Origin: Pseudomonadota bacterium
Lineage (GTDB): Bacteria; Pseudomonadota; Gammaproteobacteria; Burkholderiales; Rhodocyclaceae
DNA: 64,000 bases
Reading direction: 5' to 3'
Assembly (NCBI GenBank): GCA_018241725.1
Contig: JAFEDI010000046.1
Span: forward strand, 123,452 to 187,451
Below the pieces are notes generated by a model, which did not search any database, was not told the DNA's origin, and saw only the letters and a list, made by a program, of their open reading frames with translations. This document shows, piece after piece, positions 12,393-21,611 of this stretch. A program made the translations under genes and the position numbers. How positions within the stretch are numbered: the first letter of the stretch is position 1; every line of letters starts with the position of its first letter.

Positions 12393-12417
12393 CTCACGAT
12401 TCATTTCCAGCAAAGCC

Positions 12418-12909
12418 ATGGCCCGCCAAGATCACAATGCGCCGGAAACACCGGCCACCCGCTTTCTACGCCAGCACAAGGCAGCCTTCTCAACTCATCT
12501 CTACGCTTACGAGGAACATGGCGGCACCCGTGTATCGGCACGGGAACTCAATGTTCCCGAGCATGCGGTCGTCAAGACACTGGTAATGGAAGACGAGGCA
12601 CGCCAGCCCCTGATCGTATTGATGCACGGTGACCGCAAAGTTTCCACAAAGGAGTTGGCTCGGCAGGCCGGCCACAAGCAGATCACCCCTTGCGACCCCG
12701 CGGTTGCGCAGCGCCACACGGGCTACCTCGTGGGCGGCACTTCTCCGTTCGGCACAAAGAAGACGCTGCCCGTCTTTATGGAAAACAGCATCCTCGACCT
12801 TCCCCTGATTTATATCAACGGCGGACGCCGCGGATTTCTCGTAGGGGTTCACCCCCACGACCTGCTTCAAATACTCAAGCCCAAGCTGGTCAGCGTGGCA
12901 CTCGAATAA
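12418..12909 (+). CDS. ybaK: YbaK/EbsC-type aminoacyl-tRNA deacylase
   Basis: Probable Cys-tRNA(Pro)/Cys-tRNA(Cys) deacylase, a free-standing editing domain that clears mischarged tRNA. The ATG at 12418 gives 163 residues; the family pattern TPATRFLR near the N-terminus, VVKTLVME (about 50-57), GDRKVSTKELAR, and the GYLVGGTSPFGTKKTLPVFME block (about 102-122) are all present. The GG.SPFG loop is the signature of the YbaK branch rather than ProX. It lies 25 bases after the ogt-type gene on the same strand. Confidence 0.9.
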   Translation: MARQDHNAPETPATRFLRQHKAAFSTHLYAYEEHGGTRVSARELNVPEHAVVKTLVMEDEARQPLIVLMHGDRKVSTKELARQAGHKQITPCDPAVAQRHTGYLVGGTSPFGTKKTLPVFMENSILDLPLIYINGGRRGFLVGVHPHDLLQILKPKLVSVALE

Positions 12910-12924
12910 ATAGAAATAAAACAC

Positions 12925-12952
12925 TTGCCAAATCACCAGAAAACGGTGGCAA
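12925..12952 (+). promoter_or_regulatory. Dyad in AT-rich region before the H-NS-like gene
   Basis: Inverted repeat TTGCCA (12925-12930) and TGGCAA (12947-12952), with CACC/GGTG nested inside, in an A-rich segment unlike the surrounding GC-rich DNA. TTGCCA could also be a -35 hexamer; a matching -10 is not clear. It could be an operator, an H-NS nucleation site or the terminator of the upstream gene. Confidence 0.35.
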
Positions 12953-13048
12953 AATAAGAACAGCAATAAGCATCCTACAAGACGGCACCTTACGACCGCC
13001 TCGCCACATCAACAGCAGTTCAGCTCCAAGCTGAAGGAAAGAAACGCC

Positions 13049-13435
13049 ATGGACATCTCCTCGCTCTCCCTTACCGAATTGCGCCGCTTGCAAAGCAAAG
13101 TCGAAACCGAGATTCGGCGCCGTTCCGATTCCGCCAAGAAAGACTTGCTGAAGCGCATGCAGAAGCTGGCTGCAGAGCACGGTATGAGCCTGACCGAAGT
13201 CATCGGCCAGGAAAACCCGGAAAAAGCCGCACCGGCCGCTCCCAAGAAAGCCGCCGCCAAGCCCGCCAAGAAAGTCGCCGCCAAGCCAGCATCGGTAATC
13301 AAGTTCCGTCACCCGGAAAATGCCGCTATCGGCTGGACCGGCCACGGCCGCAAGCCCCAATGGGTGATCGACTGGCTGGCCCAGGGCAAGCCCCTCGACG
13401 AATTGCGCGCAGACGCGCCTGTCGCCGCGGCCTGA
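13049..13435 (+). CDS. H-NS-like nucleoid-associated protein
   Basis: DNA-binding nucleoid protein of the betaproteobacterial H-NS/BpH3 type. The 128-residue product has an N-terminal helical oligomerisation region (LTELRRLQSKVETEIRRR, about 8-25), a basic Ala/Lys/Pro linker (PKKAAAKPAKKVAAKPA, about 75-91) resembling histone H1 tails, and the C-terminal AT-hook-like core WTGHGRKPQWV (about 105-115). Such proteins silence AT-rich DNA and often autoregulate; the AT-rich dyad region upstream fits this. The linker is longer and more basic than in enterobacterial H-NS. Confidence 0.9.
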   Translation: MDISSLSLTELRRLQSKVETEIRRRSDSAKKDLLKRMQKLAAEHGMSLTEVIGQENPEKAAPAAPKKAAAKPAKKVAAKPASVIKFRHPENAAIGWTGHGRKPQWVIDWLAQGKPLDELRADAPVAAA

Positions 13436-13459
13436 TTGCCGACCGGGTTTGCCGCATGC

Positions 13460-13858
13460 TCAATGCGGCAAACCCGCAGTCGGAGAGTGTGGCGGCGGCG
13501 CCAGCCCGTCGCGGCCGCGCTCAATGAATACGCCCACGCGTTTCACGTCCTTCATTACCCCGATCTTCGCTATGGCGAGCTTGACCCACGGGGCTCCGAA
13601 TTCATCGAACAGCAAATTGACGATGAATTCGCCTAGCGTTTCTATCAGATTGAATTGCCGAACGGCCAACTCATTGCGGATCCGTTCGATCACCTTTGCG
13701 TAGTCGATAGTGTCGGCAATGTCATCATGCTCCGCAGCCGCATCCGGCACCCCGAAGGTAAGATTCAGCTCCAGCGTCTGCTCGGCCACTCTCTCGCGCG
13801 GATAAATCCCGACACGGGATTTCACCCTCAATGCCTCGATAAAAATAAAATCCATCAT
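13460..13858 (-). CDS. folB: Dihydroneopterin aldolase
   Basis: Folate biosynthesis enzyme converting 7,8-dihydroneopterin to 6-hydroxymethyl-dihydropterin and glycolaldehyde. The 132-residue frame has MDFIFIEALRVKSRVGIYPRER (family start), E.TLELNLTF, the DTIDYAKVIERI block (about 50-61) and FNLIETLGEFIVNLL, carrying the conserved Tyr and Glu. Two adjacent Met codons at 13858 and 13855 are alternative starts. The last 20 or so residues are Pro-rich and not part of the family core. The gene is divergent from plsY. Confidence 0.92.
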   Translation of the reverse strand: MMDFIFIEALRVKSRVGIYPRERVAEQTLELNLTFGVPDAAAEHDDIADTIDYAKVIERIRNELAVRQFNLIETLGEFIVNLLFDEFGAPWVKLAIAKIGVMKDVKRVGVFIERGRDGLAPPPHSPTAGLPH

Positions 13859-13905
13859 TCGTCCCAGCTAAAATTGCGCCCACCCTGGTCAGCGCCCAAA
13901 ACAAC

Positions 13906-14517
13906 ATGCAACTCGCGCTTCTGCTTGCCGCCGCCTATCTGCTCGGCTCCATTCCCTTCGCGGTCGTCGTATCCCGACTTTTCGGCATGGCCGACCCCCG
14001 CACCTACGGCTCCGGCAATCCTGGTGCCACCAATGTCCTGCGCAGCGGCAACAAACTCGCCGCCGCATTAACGCTATTGGGTGATGCTTTCAAGGGCTGG
14101 TTGGCGGTCACGCTGGCTGCGTCCTTTGCCGCCTCTCAGGGGCTGGACATGCCGGCCATCGCGGCGGCAGGCCTCGCCGCCTTTCTTGGTCACCTCTTCC
14201 CCATATTCCTGGGTTTCAAGGGTGGCAAGGGCGTCGCCACCGCCGCCGGCGTTCTGCTCGGAGCCAGCGGCTGGCTCGGGCTCGCCACCCTCGGCACATG
14301 GCTTTTTGTGGCCTTCACCTTTCGCTATTCATCCCTCGCTGCACTGAGCGCAGCACTGGCGGCCCCCCTGTTCAGCGCCTTGCTCGGGCTCGACAACACC
14401 TGGATCATCGCCGTCGGTTGCATGTCCGCCCTGCTGATCTGGCGTCACAAGGACAACATCAAGCGCCTGCGCTCAGGCCAGGAAGGTCGCATCGGTAGCA
14501 AGAAAAAATCGGCCTGA
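13906..14517 (+). CDS. plsY: Glycerol-3-phosphate acyltransferase PlsY
   Basis: Inner-membrane enzyme that acylates glycerol-3-phosphate using acyl-phosphate, the first step of phospholipid synthesis. The 203-residue protein has about five hydrophobic spans and the three PlsY motifs: SIPFAVVVSRL (about 15-25), GSGNPGATNVLR (about 36-47) and FKGGKGVATAAG (about 105-116). The folB-plsY-tsaD neighbourhood is common in proteobacteria. Its stop is 10 bases from the convergent tsaD stop. Confidence 0.97.
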   Translation: MQLALLLAAAYLLGSIPFAVVVSRLFGMADPRTYGSGNPGATNVLRSGNKLAAALTLLGDAFKGWLAVTLAASFAASQGLDMPAIAAAGLAAFLGHLFPIFLGFKGGKGVATAAGVLLGASGWLGLATLGTWLFVAFTFRYSSLAALSAALAAPLFSALLGLDNTWIIAVGCMSALLIWRHKDNIKRLRSGQEGRIGSKKKSA

Positions 14518-14527
14518 AGCACGCGAC

Positions 14528-15562
14528 TCAGACCACGGCGGGCGGAACAATCTCCTGCAGGCTCCAGCGGGGCCGAACCGCAAAGCGCCCCCCCTCCTCG
14601 CTGCCCTTTTCCCCTGCAGCAAAGCGCAGGGCACCGGCAAATGCGATCATCGCCCCATTGTCTGTGCACAGCTCCAGCTCGGGGTAATACACCCTAGCCT
14701 TCCGCTTTACAGCGGCCGCATCCAGCTGAGCCCGCAACATCTGGTTGGCCCCTACCCCGCCAGCCACTACCAGTTGCTTCAGGCCAGTATGGCGCAGGGC
14801 GGCCATCGACTTGGCGACCAGAACTTCCACCGCCGCAGCCTGGAACTCCGCCGCCAGATCAGCCTTATCCTCCTCACGGAAATCCGGCGCCGTTGCCGCC
14901 GTCAACACCGCCGTTTTCAGTCCACTGAAACTGAAATCGAAATCCTTGCTGTGCAACATGGGACGCGGCAGCTTGAAACGACCGGGCGTCCCCTGCAGCG
15001 CCAGCTTCGCAAGCGCCGGCCCGCCGGGATAGCCCAGGCCGATGAGCTTGGCGGTCTTATCGAAGGCCTCCCCCGCCGCATCGTCAACAGTCTCGCCGAG
15101 AAGCACGTAGTCGCCAACGCCGGCCACCCGCATCAACTGCGTGTGCCCACCGGAAACCAGCAGAGCGATGAACGGAAAGGTGGGCGGATCAGCTGACAGC
15201 AGCGGCGACAGCAAATGCCCTTCCAGGTGATGCACAGGCAGAACAGGCACATCCAGCGCCACCCCCAGGGCCTCAGCGACACTCGCACCGACCAGCAACG
15301 CGCCAGCCAGCCCCGGACCGGCCGTGTAGGCAATCGCGTCGATATCGCCCATGCCCAACCCCGTCGCATCAAGGGTCTCCCGCAACAGCAGCGGCAGGCG
15401 CCGGATATGGTCGCGGGACGCCAGTTCCGGCACCACGCCGCCATAGGCCGCATGGAGATCGATCTGGGAGTGCAGGCGATGGGCCAGCAACATGCCCTTG
15501 TCGGTGTCGTAGATCGCGACACCCGTCTCGTCGCAGGAGGATTCGATACCCAGAACAAGCAT
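14528..15562 (-). CDS. tsaD: tRNA N6-adenosine threonylcarbamoyltransferase TsaD
   Basis: Transfers threonylcarbamoyl to A37 of ANN-decoding tRNAs. The 344-residue protein starts [14 protein letters not shown], has the iron/zinc ligand motif HLEGH (112-116), LVSGGHTQL (about 140), and the ASKH-fold nucleotide-binding block [13 protein letters not shown]. Length is typical. It is divergent from rpsU, the classical tsaD/rpsU arrangement of proteobacteria, sharing a 131-base intergenic region with the rpsU promoter. Confidence 0.97.
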   Translation of the reverse strand: MLVLGIESSCDETGVAIYDTDKGMLLAHRLHSQIDLHAAYGGVVPELASRDHIRRLPLLLRETLDATGLGMGDIDAIAYTAGPGLAGALLVGASVAEALGVALDVPVLPVHHLEGHLLSPLLSADPPTFPFIALLVSGGHTQLMRVAGVGDYVLLGETVDDAAGEAFDKTAKLIGLGYPGGPALAKLALQGTPGRFKLPRPMLHSKDFDFSFSGLKTAVLTAATAPDFREEDKADLAAEFQAAAVEVLVAKSMAALRHTGLKQLVVAGGVGANQMLRAQLDAAAVKRKARVYYPELELCTDNGAMIAFAGALRFAAGEKGSEEGGRFAVRPRWSLQEIVPPAVV

Positions 15563-15624
15563 TGCGAGGTCCGCGGAAAAACCGGGATTTTACCCTGCCA
15601 CGGACGACAAAGCGAAAAGTGGAC

Positions 15625-15653
15625 TTGGTACACCCCGGCGACTTGGTTATACT
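15625..15653 (+). promoter_or_regulatory. Promoter of rpsU
   Basis: TTGGTA (15625-15630), a 17-base spacer and TATACT (15648-15653) form a good sigma-70 promoter in the tsaD-rpsU intergenic region. The predicted start leaves a leader of about 34 bases, with AAGGA before the rpsU ATG. Confidence 0.65.
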
Positions 15654-15693
15654 CTTATTCTTTCCGTCCAAAGAATTTTCAAGGAAGCACGCA

Positions 15694-15906
15694 ATGCCGG
15701 GTATCCGCGTCAAAGAAAACGAGCCGTTTGAAGTAGCCATCCGCCGCTTCAAGCGCACCATCGAAAAAGTGGGCCTGCTGCCCGAACTCCGCTCGCGCGA
15801 GTTTTACGAGAAGCCGACCGCCGAGCGCAAGCGCAAGCTGGCTGCCGCGGTCAAGCGCCATCACAAGCGCCTCCGCAGCCAGACCCTGCCCCCGAAGATG
15901 TACTAA
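15694..15906 (+). CDS. rpsU: 30S ribosomal protein S21
   Basis: Small basic protein of the 30S subunit needed for translation initiation, first gene of the macromolecular synthesis operon. The ATG at 15694 gives 70 residues with the family sequence [20 protein letters not shown] and the basic C-terminus ([10 protein letters not shown]). A frame extending upstream to 15562 lacks family similarity, and AAGGA lies just before the chosen start. Confidence 0.98.
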   Translation: MPGIRVKENEPFEVAIRRFKRTIEKVGLLPELRSREFYEKPTAERKRKLAAAVKRHHKRLRSQTLPPKMY

Positions 15907-15935
15907 GCAACACCCGCGAGTACACGCTTCCCGAT

Positions 15936-15979
15936 CGCCACGCGATACGCGCTTCTGCGCGAGCGCGTGGCGTTTGTGC
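15936..15979 (+). terminator. Hairpin between rpsU and yqeY
   Basis: CGCCACGCG (15936-15944) pairs with CGCGTGGCG (15964-15972), with an inner GCGC/GCGC stem, followed by TTTGTGCTTTT. It looks like a partial terminator that could set the ratio of S21 to the downstream products of the operon. Confidence 0.6.
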
Positions 15980-16049
15980 TTTTCGTTGCGCCGAACCCTC
16001 GTCCCTCCGGCGCCACCGGCCTACGGGCCGTCTCCAGCAAGGAACCCCC

Positions 16050-16496
16050 ATGTCTCTCAAGGTCCGCATTAACGACGACATGAAGGCCGCCATGCGTGCC
16101 AAGGAAACTGCCCGCCTGTCCGCCCTTCGCCTGCTTCTCGCCGCCATCAAGCAAAAGGAAGTCGATGAACGCATCGAGCTGGACGACGCTGCAGTGGTCG
16201 CCGTCGTGGACAAGATGCTCAAGCAGCGCCGCGACTCCGTCGCCCAGTACGAGGCTGCCCAGCGCTTCGACCTGGCCAGCGCAGAGCGCTTCGAGATCGA
16301 CGTGCTGACCGCCTACAAGCCCGCCGGCCTGAGCACCGAACAGATCGTTGCAATCATCGATGCAGCCCTCGCCAGCACCGGCGCCAGCAGCCCGGCCGAC
16401 ATGGGCAAGCTGATGGCCGTCCTCAAGCCGCAACTGGCCGGCAAGGCCGACATGGCCGAGGTCTCCAAACTGGTGAAAAGCCGCCTCGGCAACTAG
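16050..16496 (+). CDS. yqeY: GatB/YqeY-domain protein
   Basis: Cytosolic protein of 148 residues related to the tail domain of the GatB amidotransferase subunit, which binds tRNA. The family pattern is clear: MSLKVRINDDMKAAMRAKE, RLSALRLLLAAIKQKEVDER (about 23-42), and the C-terminal DMGKLMAVLKPQLAGKADM block. Its exact role is not established. The rpsU-yqeY-dnaG order is widespread, so it is part of the macromolecular synthesis operon; dnaG begins 40 bases downstream. Confidence 0.93.
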   Translation: MSLKVRINDDMKAAMRAKETARLSALRLLLAAIKQKEVDERIELDDAAVVAVVDKMLKQRRDSVAQYEAAQRFDLASAERFEIDVLTAYKPAGLSTEQIVAIIDAALASTGASSPADMGKLMAVLKPQLAGKADMAEVSKLVKSRLGN

Positions 16497-16536
16497 GATT
16501 CATGGGGACGGCGCGCCAGCGCGCCTGCCCTAGATC

Positions 16537-18405
16537 ATGATTCCGCAATCCTTCATCCAGGATCTTCTCGCCCGCGTCGATATCGTCGAGGTCATCGAAC
16601 GCTACCTGCCGCTCAAAAAGGGGGGCGCGAATTATTTCGCCTGCTGCCCTTTCCATGGCGAGAAGTCGGCGTCGTTTTCCGTCAGCCCGACCAAGCAGTT
16701 CTACCACTGCTTCGGCTGCGGCGTGCACGGCAGCGCGATCAGCTTCCTGATGGAATACAGCGGCCTCGGCTTCGTCGATGCCGTGAAGGAACTCGCCTCC
16801 AGCGTGGGCATGGAAGTCCCCCAGGACGACTTCGCGCCCAAGCATGACCGCAGCCGCGAGCAATCGCTTACCGAGCAGATGGCCCAGGCCGCCCGTTTCT
16901 ACAAGGAACAGCTCAAGCGCAGCCCGGTCGCGATCGACTATCTGAAGGGCCGCGGCCTGACTGGAGAGATCGCCGCCCGCTACGGCCTCGGCTATGCCCC
17001 GGAAGGTTGGCAGTCCTTGCAGGCCGCGTTTGCCGACTACAGCGTCGCCAGCCTGCTGGAATGCGGCCTGGTCCTCGAAAACGAGCAGGGCCGGCGCTAC
17101 GACCGCTTCCGTGACCGCATCATCTTCCCGATCCAGGATCAGCGTGGCAACGTGATCGGCTTCGGCGGACGCGTTCTCGGCAAAGGCGAACCCAAGTACC
17201 TCAACTCGCCGGAAACCCCGATTTTCGAGAAGGGGCGCGAACTCTACGGCCTCGTGCAGGCCCGCCAGAGCATCCGCGAGCAGGGCGCAGTCCTCGTCGT
17301 CGAAGGCTACATGGACGTCGTCGGGCTGGCCCAGTTCGGCGTCGCCAACGCCGTCGCAACCCTTGGCACCGCCGCCACGCCACACCACATCCAGAAACTC
17401 CTGCGCCTGACCGACCGGGTCGTGTTCTGCTTCGACGGCGACGCAGCCGGGCGCCGCGCCGCGGGGCGGGCCCTCGAGGTCAGCCTGGAACACCTGGCCG
17501 ACAACAAAACCATCAACTTCCTGTTCCTCCCCGAGGAACACGATCCGGACAGCTTCGTGCGCGCCGAAGGCCCCGACGCCTTCCGGACCGCGATGAACGG
17601 CGCGCTGCCACTGGCTGAATTCCTGCTGGCCGAACTCAAGAAGGACATCGACCTGTCCACCGCCGAAGGCTGCGCCAAGCTGGTCCACGAAGCCAAGCCA
17701 CTGGTCACCCGCATCGGCGCCCCGCTGCTGCGCCTGCAGGTCATCAAGATGCTCGCCGAAGCGGCAGGTTTCACCCAGGCGGAAGTCGAGCAGGCCTTCG
17801 GCATCAAGGCTGCTGCGATCCCGCGCCAGTTCGACGACAACCCGCCTTTCGAGCGCGGCTTTCGCGGCAAGAGCCGCTCCGGTGACAACTGGAACGGCGA
17901 GCGCAATTTCCGCGGCGGACGCCGCAACGGCTCCGGCTTTCCGCGCCTGACACCGCGTCAGTCGCCCCAGAGCCCGGTCGAAGCCCTGCTCAAGGTCGTC
18001 GTTCAGCACCCGCTCTGGGCGGCCCGCCTGCCCATCGACCTTCTGCCCGACGACACGCCAGAAGGCCGTGCGCTGATCGCCATCACCGACGCGATGAGCG
18101 TCGGCGATCTGCCGACCCATGGCATCGGCGCGCTGCTCGAGCATTACCGGGACACCCCGCACGCCGAACTTCTGGCCAGGATTGCCGGTCAGTTGGCCGA
18201 TACGGCCTTTGACGACGCGACGATTGAACCCTTGTTCAACGACACGATCCAGAAGCTCGAAGCCGACGCCGTCAGCCACCAGATTGAATCATTAACCTCC
18301 CGCGATCGGGAAAGCGGCCTCAATCCGGCCGAAAGAAGACAGCTCGCAGAGCTACTACTGCACAAACAGAAACTCCGTGTACGCACAAAAGTATCGGATT
18401 CGTAA
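16537..18405 (+). CDS. dnaG: DNA primase
   Basis: Synthesises RNA primers for DNA replication. The 622-residue protein has the CHC2 zinc finger (C37, H40, C58, C61 in CPFH...HCFGCG), a DNA-binding/catalytic core, and a TOPRIM domain with Glu256 in VVEGYMDVV and the DGD pair D300/D302 in CFDGDAAGRRAA. A basic Gly/Arg-rich linker (about 440-465) precedes the C-terminal DnaB-binding domain. Length is slightly above E. coli DnaG (581), the excess being in the linker. Third gene of the operon. Confidence 0.98.
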   Translation: MIPQSFIQDLLARVDIVEVIERYLPLKKGGANYFACCPFHGEKSASFSVSPTKQFYHCFGCGVHGSAISFLMEYSGLGFVDAVKELASSVGMEVPQDDFAPKHDRSREQSLTEQMAQAARFYKEQLKRSPVAIDYLKGRGLTGEIAARYGLGYAPEGWQSLQAAFADYSVASLLECGLVLENEQGRRYDRFRDRIIFPIQDQRGNVIGFGGRVLGKGEPKYLNSPETPIFEKGRELYGLVQARQSIREQGAVLVVEGYMDVVGLAQFGVANAVATLGTAATPHHIQKLLRLTDRVVFCFDGDAAGRRAAGRALEVSLEHLADNKTINFLFLPEEHDPDSFVRAEGPDAFRTAMNGALPLAEFLLAELKKDIDLSTAEGCAKLVHEAKPLVTRIGAPLLRLQVIKMLAEAAGFTQAEVEQAFGIKAAAIPRQFDDNPPFERGFRGKSRSGDNWNGERNFRGGRRNGSGFPRLTPRQSPQSPVEALLKVVVQHPLWAARLPIDLLPDDTPEGRALIAITDAMSVGDLPTHGIGALLEHYRDTPHAELLARIAGQLADTAFDDATIEPLFNDTIQKLEADAVSHQIESLTSRDRESGLNPAERRQLAELLLHKQKLRVRTKVSDS

Positions 18406-18411
18406 TATAAT
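18406..18411 (+). promoter_or_regulatory. Possible -10 element for rpoD
   Basis: A perfect TATAAT lies one base after the dnaG stop and 55 bases before rpoD. No clear -35 was found. An independent rpoD promoter in this position would match other macromolecular synthesis operons, where rpoD has extra promoters in or after dnaG. Confidence 0.4.
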
Positions 18412-18465
18412 TTTCGGTTTCGCGAAATTCGCCGCGAGCCAATCGACGACACATCGAGGATAGCC

Positions 18466-20427
<1,962 letters not shown>

Positions 20428-20438
20428 TCCAGCCATAC

Positions 20439-20475
20439 CCCGTCGTCCGGCCTGCGTTTTATGCCGGACGACGGG
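20439..20475 (+). terminator. Hairpin after rpoD
   Basis: Perfect 13-bp stem, CCCGTCGTCCGGC (20439-20451) with GCCGGACGACGGG (20463-20475), loop of 11 bases, 11 bases after the rpoD stop. No T-run follows, but the stem strength and position fit transcription termination of the operon. Confidence 0.6.
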
Positions 20476-20506
20476 TAGCAGCCTCGCCTCAATGGGGCAC
20501 AGCTGC

Positions 20507-20512
20507 TAGAAT
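20507..20512 (+). promoter_or_regulatory. Possible -10 element for the tRNA
   Basis: TAGAAT ends ten bases before the first base of the tRNA. The -35 region is weak, so the assignment rests mainly on position. Confidence 0.3.
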
Positions 20513-20521
20513 CGCGGTTTC

Positions 20522-20881
20522 GGGCCTGTAGCTCAGTCGGTTAGAGCAGAGGACTCATCAATGGTGACTTTCGCCGGAAACGGCGATTGAAAAATCGGGT
20601 GAATTCAGGGAACCCTGCCCGCATGAGAATGCGAATGGCAACCCTGAGCCAAGCCGGAGCTACAGCTCCGGAAGGTGCAGAGACTAGCGGAGGGATCGAG
20701 TTCCCTTAATGACCGCCACGAGCGCCCGACGCCTGAACACGTCAATGCAGCTGCCGACGTGAAGGCGATGAGATAGTCCAGCGCACGCAAGACGCCCTGC
20801 CCTGCGGCAGATGCATCGGCGACGAAAGTCGCAGTGTGACGAATCCTTTGGTCCAGGGTTCGAGCCCCTGCGGGCCCACCA
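20522..20881 (+). tRNA. tRNA-Ile (CAU) split by a group I intron
   Basis: The exons are 20522-20558 and 20842-20881, together a 77-base tRNA with encoded CCA. The acceptor stem GGGCCTG pairs with CGGGCCC (one T-G wobble), the D arm is GCTC...GAGC, and the anticodon arm GAGGA/TCCTT holds the loop CTCATAA, so the anticodon is CAT. The overall sequence resembles the minor tRNA-Ile2, whose C34 is modified to lysidine by TilS so that it reads AUA, rather than a methionine tRNA. The T arm is GGTTCGAGCCCC-like. The gene is interrupted after T36 by 283 bases with group I intron features. Function requires self-splicing of the precursor. Confidence 0.93.
20559..20841 (+). ncRNA. Group I self-splicing intron in tRNA-Ile(CAU)
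   Basis: A 283-base ribozyme without an encoded protein. Visible parts: P1 formed by exon TCAT with GTGA of the internal guide (U-G at the splice site); P2 TCGCCG-GAAA-CGGCGA (20571-20586), a GAAA tetraloop hairpin; P4 strands TTCAGGG and CCCTGAG; P5 with GCAT-GAGA-ATGC; P6 with CCGGAGCT/AGCTCCGG (20654-20671); P7 strands in GCAGAGACTA (20677-20686) and ATAGTCC (20773-20779); P8 CACGTC/GACGTG; a P9 hairpin GCGAC-GAAA-GTCGC (20819-20832); terminal G at 20841. Layout matches the Azoarcus tRNA-Ile intron (205 bases, subgroup IC3), but this one is longer. Confidence 0.9.
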
Positions 20882-20887
20882 GATCAA

Positions 20888-20914
20888 CCCCAGCCGGAAT
20901 CGGCTGGGGTTTTT
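20888..20914 (+). terminator. Rho-independent terminator of the tRNA
   Basis: Perfect 9-bp stem CCCCAGCCG/CGGCTGGGG with loop GAAT, followed directly by five T, six bases after the tRNA CCA end. Confidence 0.9.
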
Positions 20915-21040
20915 CATTTGTGGGCGCCGGTCCGAGTCACCCGACTCGTCGTCCCCTGATCCGTCAGATTCTCAAAGCAACTGACATCAGCCCCGCCACC
21001 ACCGCCATGGGGCCCGGCGGAGCAATCGCCATCCGCGACC

Positions 21041-21046
21041 TATAAT
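21041..21046 (+). promoter_or_regulatory. Possible -10 element before the orphan gene
   Basis: Perfect TATAAT 49 bases before the ATG at 21096. No matching -35 hexamer was recognised. Confidence 0.3.
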
Positions 21047-21095
21047 GGGTGTGTACGGATGCTTCCCTCCGGAGCGTAGGACGGGAGCGACGCAG

Positions 21096-21578
21096 ATGAC
21101 GATGATTTCCTCCATCCTTCCACTGAACGCTTACTACCTGCCGGTTCAGACGACAGGACGGGCCATTGCGTCGTCGGACACGCCGCTCCTTTCCAGTACC
21201 GTGGTATCCCTGTCGGCGGAGGCACAATTGCTAGGCGCCCTGAACGGGGATCAACTGGCCGCCAGCAGCGACAATCCCGTCTCGCTGTTCAACTCGATTG
21301 CCGATGCGGGTACGCTTACCAGCGACTTCCCCACAGGTGTGAATTCCCAAGGTGGAGGACAGTTCGAGTCGACGTCGTCGATCCTTGCGTCGCTGATGCA
21401 AACCTCCCTGGAGTCCGGAATCTACTCCGCCTCCGGGATACTGGCAGACATCCTACCTTCCAGCATGACCGGAGAATGGCTGAGCCTCCTGCAAGCCGAA
21501 CCCGCCCTGGCGAGCGTGGCGATCGCCGCGACGCTGAATGAGGGGCTGGTCGGCAACCTCATCTCCGCATTTGCCTGA
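21096..21578 (+). CDS. Hypothetical protein
   Basis: A 160-residue protein I do not recognise. The frame is open from 21045, but the ATG at 21096 follows a GGGAG ribosome-binding-like sequence and is preferred. The product is rich in Ser, Ala, Leu and Gly, nearly free of Lys and Arg and has no Cys, with alternating hydrophobic stretches (LLSSTVVSLSAEAQLLGALNG) and no classical signal peptide. Composition resembles small secreted or surface-associated bacterial proteins, but no domain can be named. It lies alone between the tRNA and dgkA. Confidence 0.6.
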   Translation: MTMISSILPLNAYYLPVQTTGRAIASSDTPLLSSTVVSLSAEAQLLGALNGDQLAASSDNPVSLFNSIADAGTLTSDFPTGVNSQGGGQFESTSSILASLMQTSLESGIYSASGILADILPSSMTGEWLSLLQAEPALASVAIAATLNEGLVGNLISAFA

Positions 21579-21611
21579 CGACGCTAGGTTTTTCCGTATA
21601 AATTCCCGTCC

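Noticed and set aside
16423-18279. 618-codon open frame antisense to dnaG
   Set aside because: A shadow of dnaG on the opposite strand with no recognisable domain.
20559-20841. Possible homing endonuclease gene inside the intron
   Set aside because: No frame in the intron is long enough or has LAGLIDADG, GIY-YIG or HNH motifs; overlapping frames run through the tRNA exons and are artefacts.
20522-20881. Alternative reading of the split tRNA as an initiator or elongator methionine tRNA
   Set aside because: The CAT anticodon would allow it, but the stem sequences and the acceptor end resemble tRNA-Ile2; a dedicated tRNA classifier and presence of tilS would settle it.
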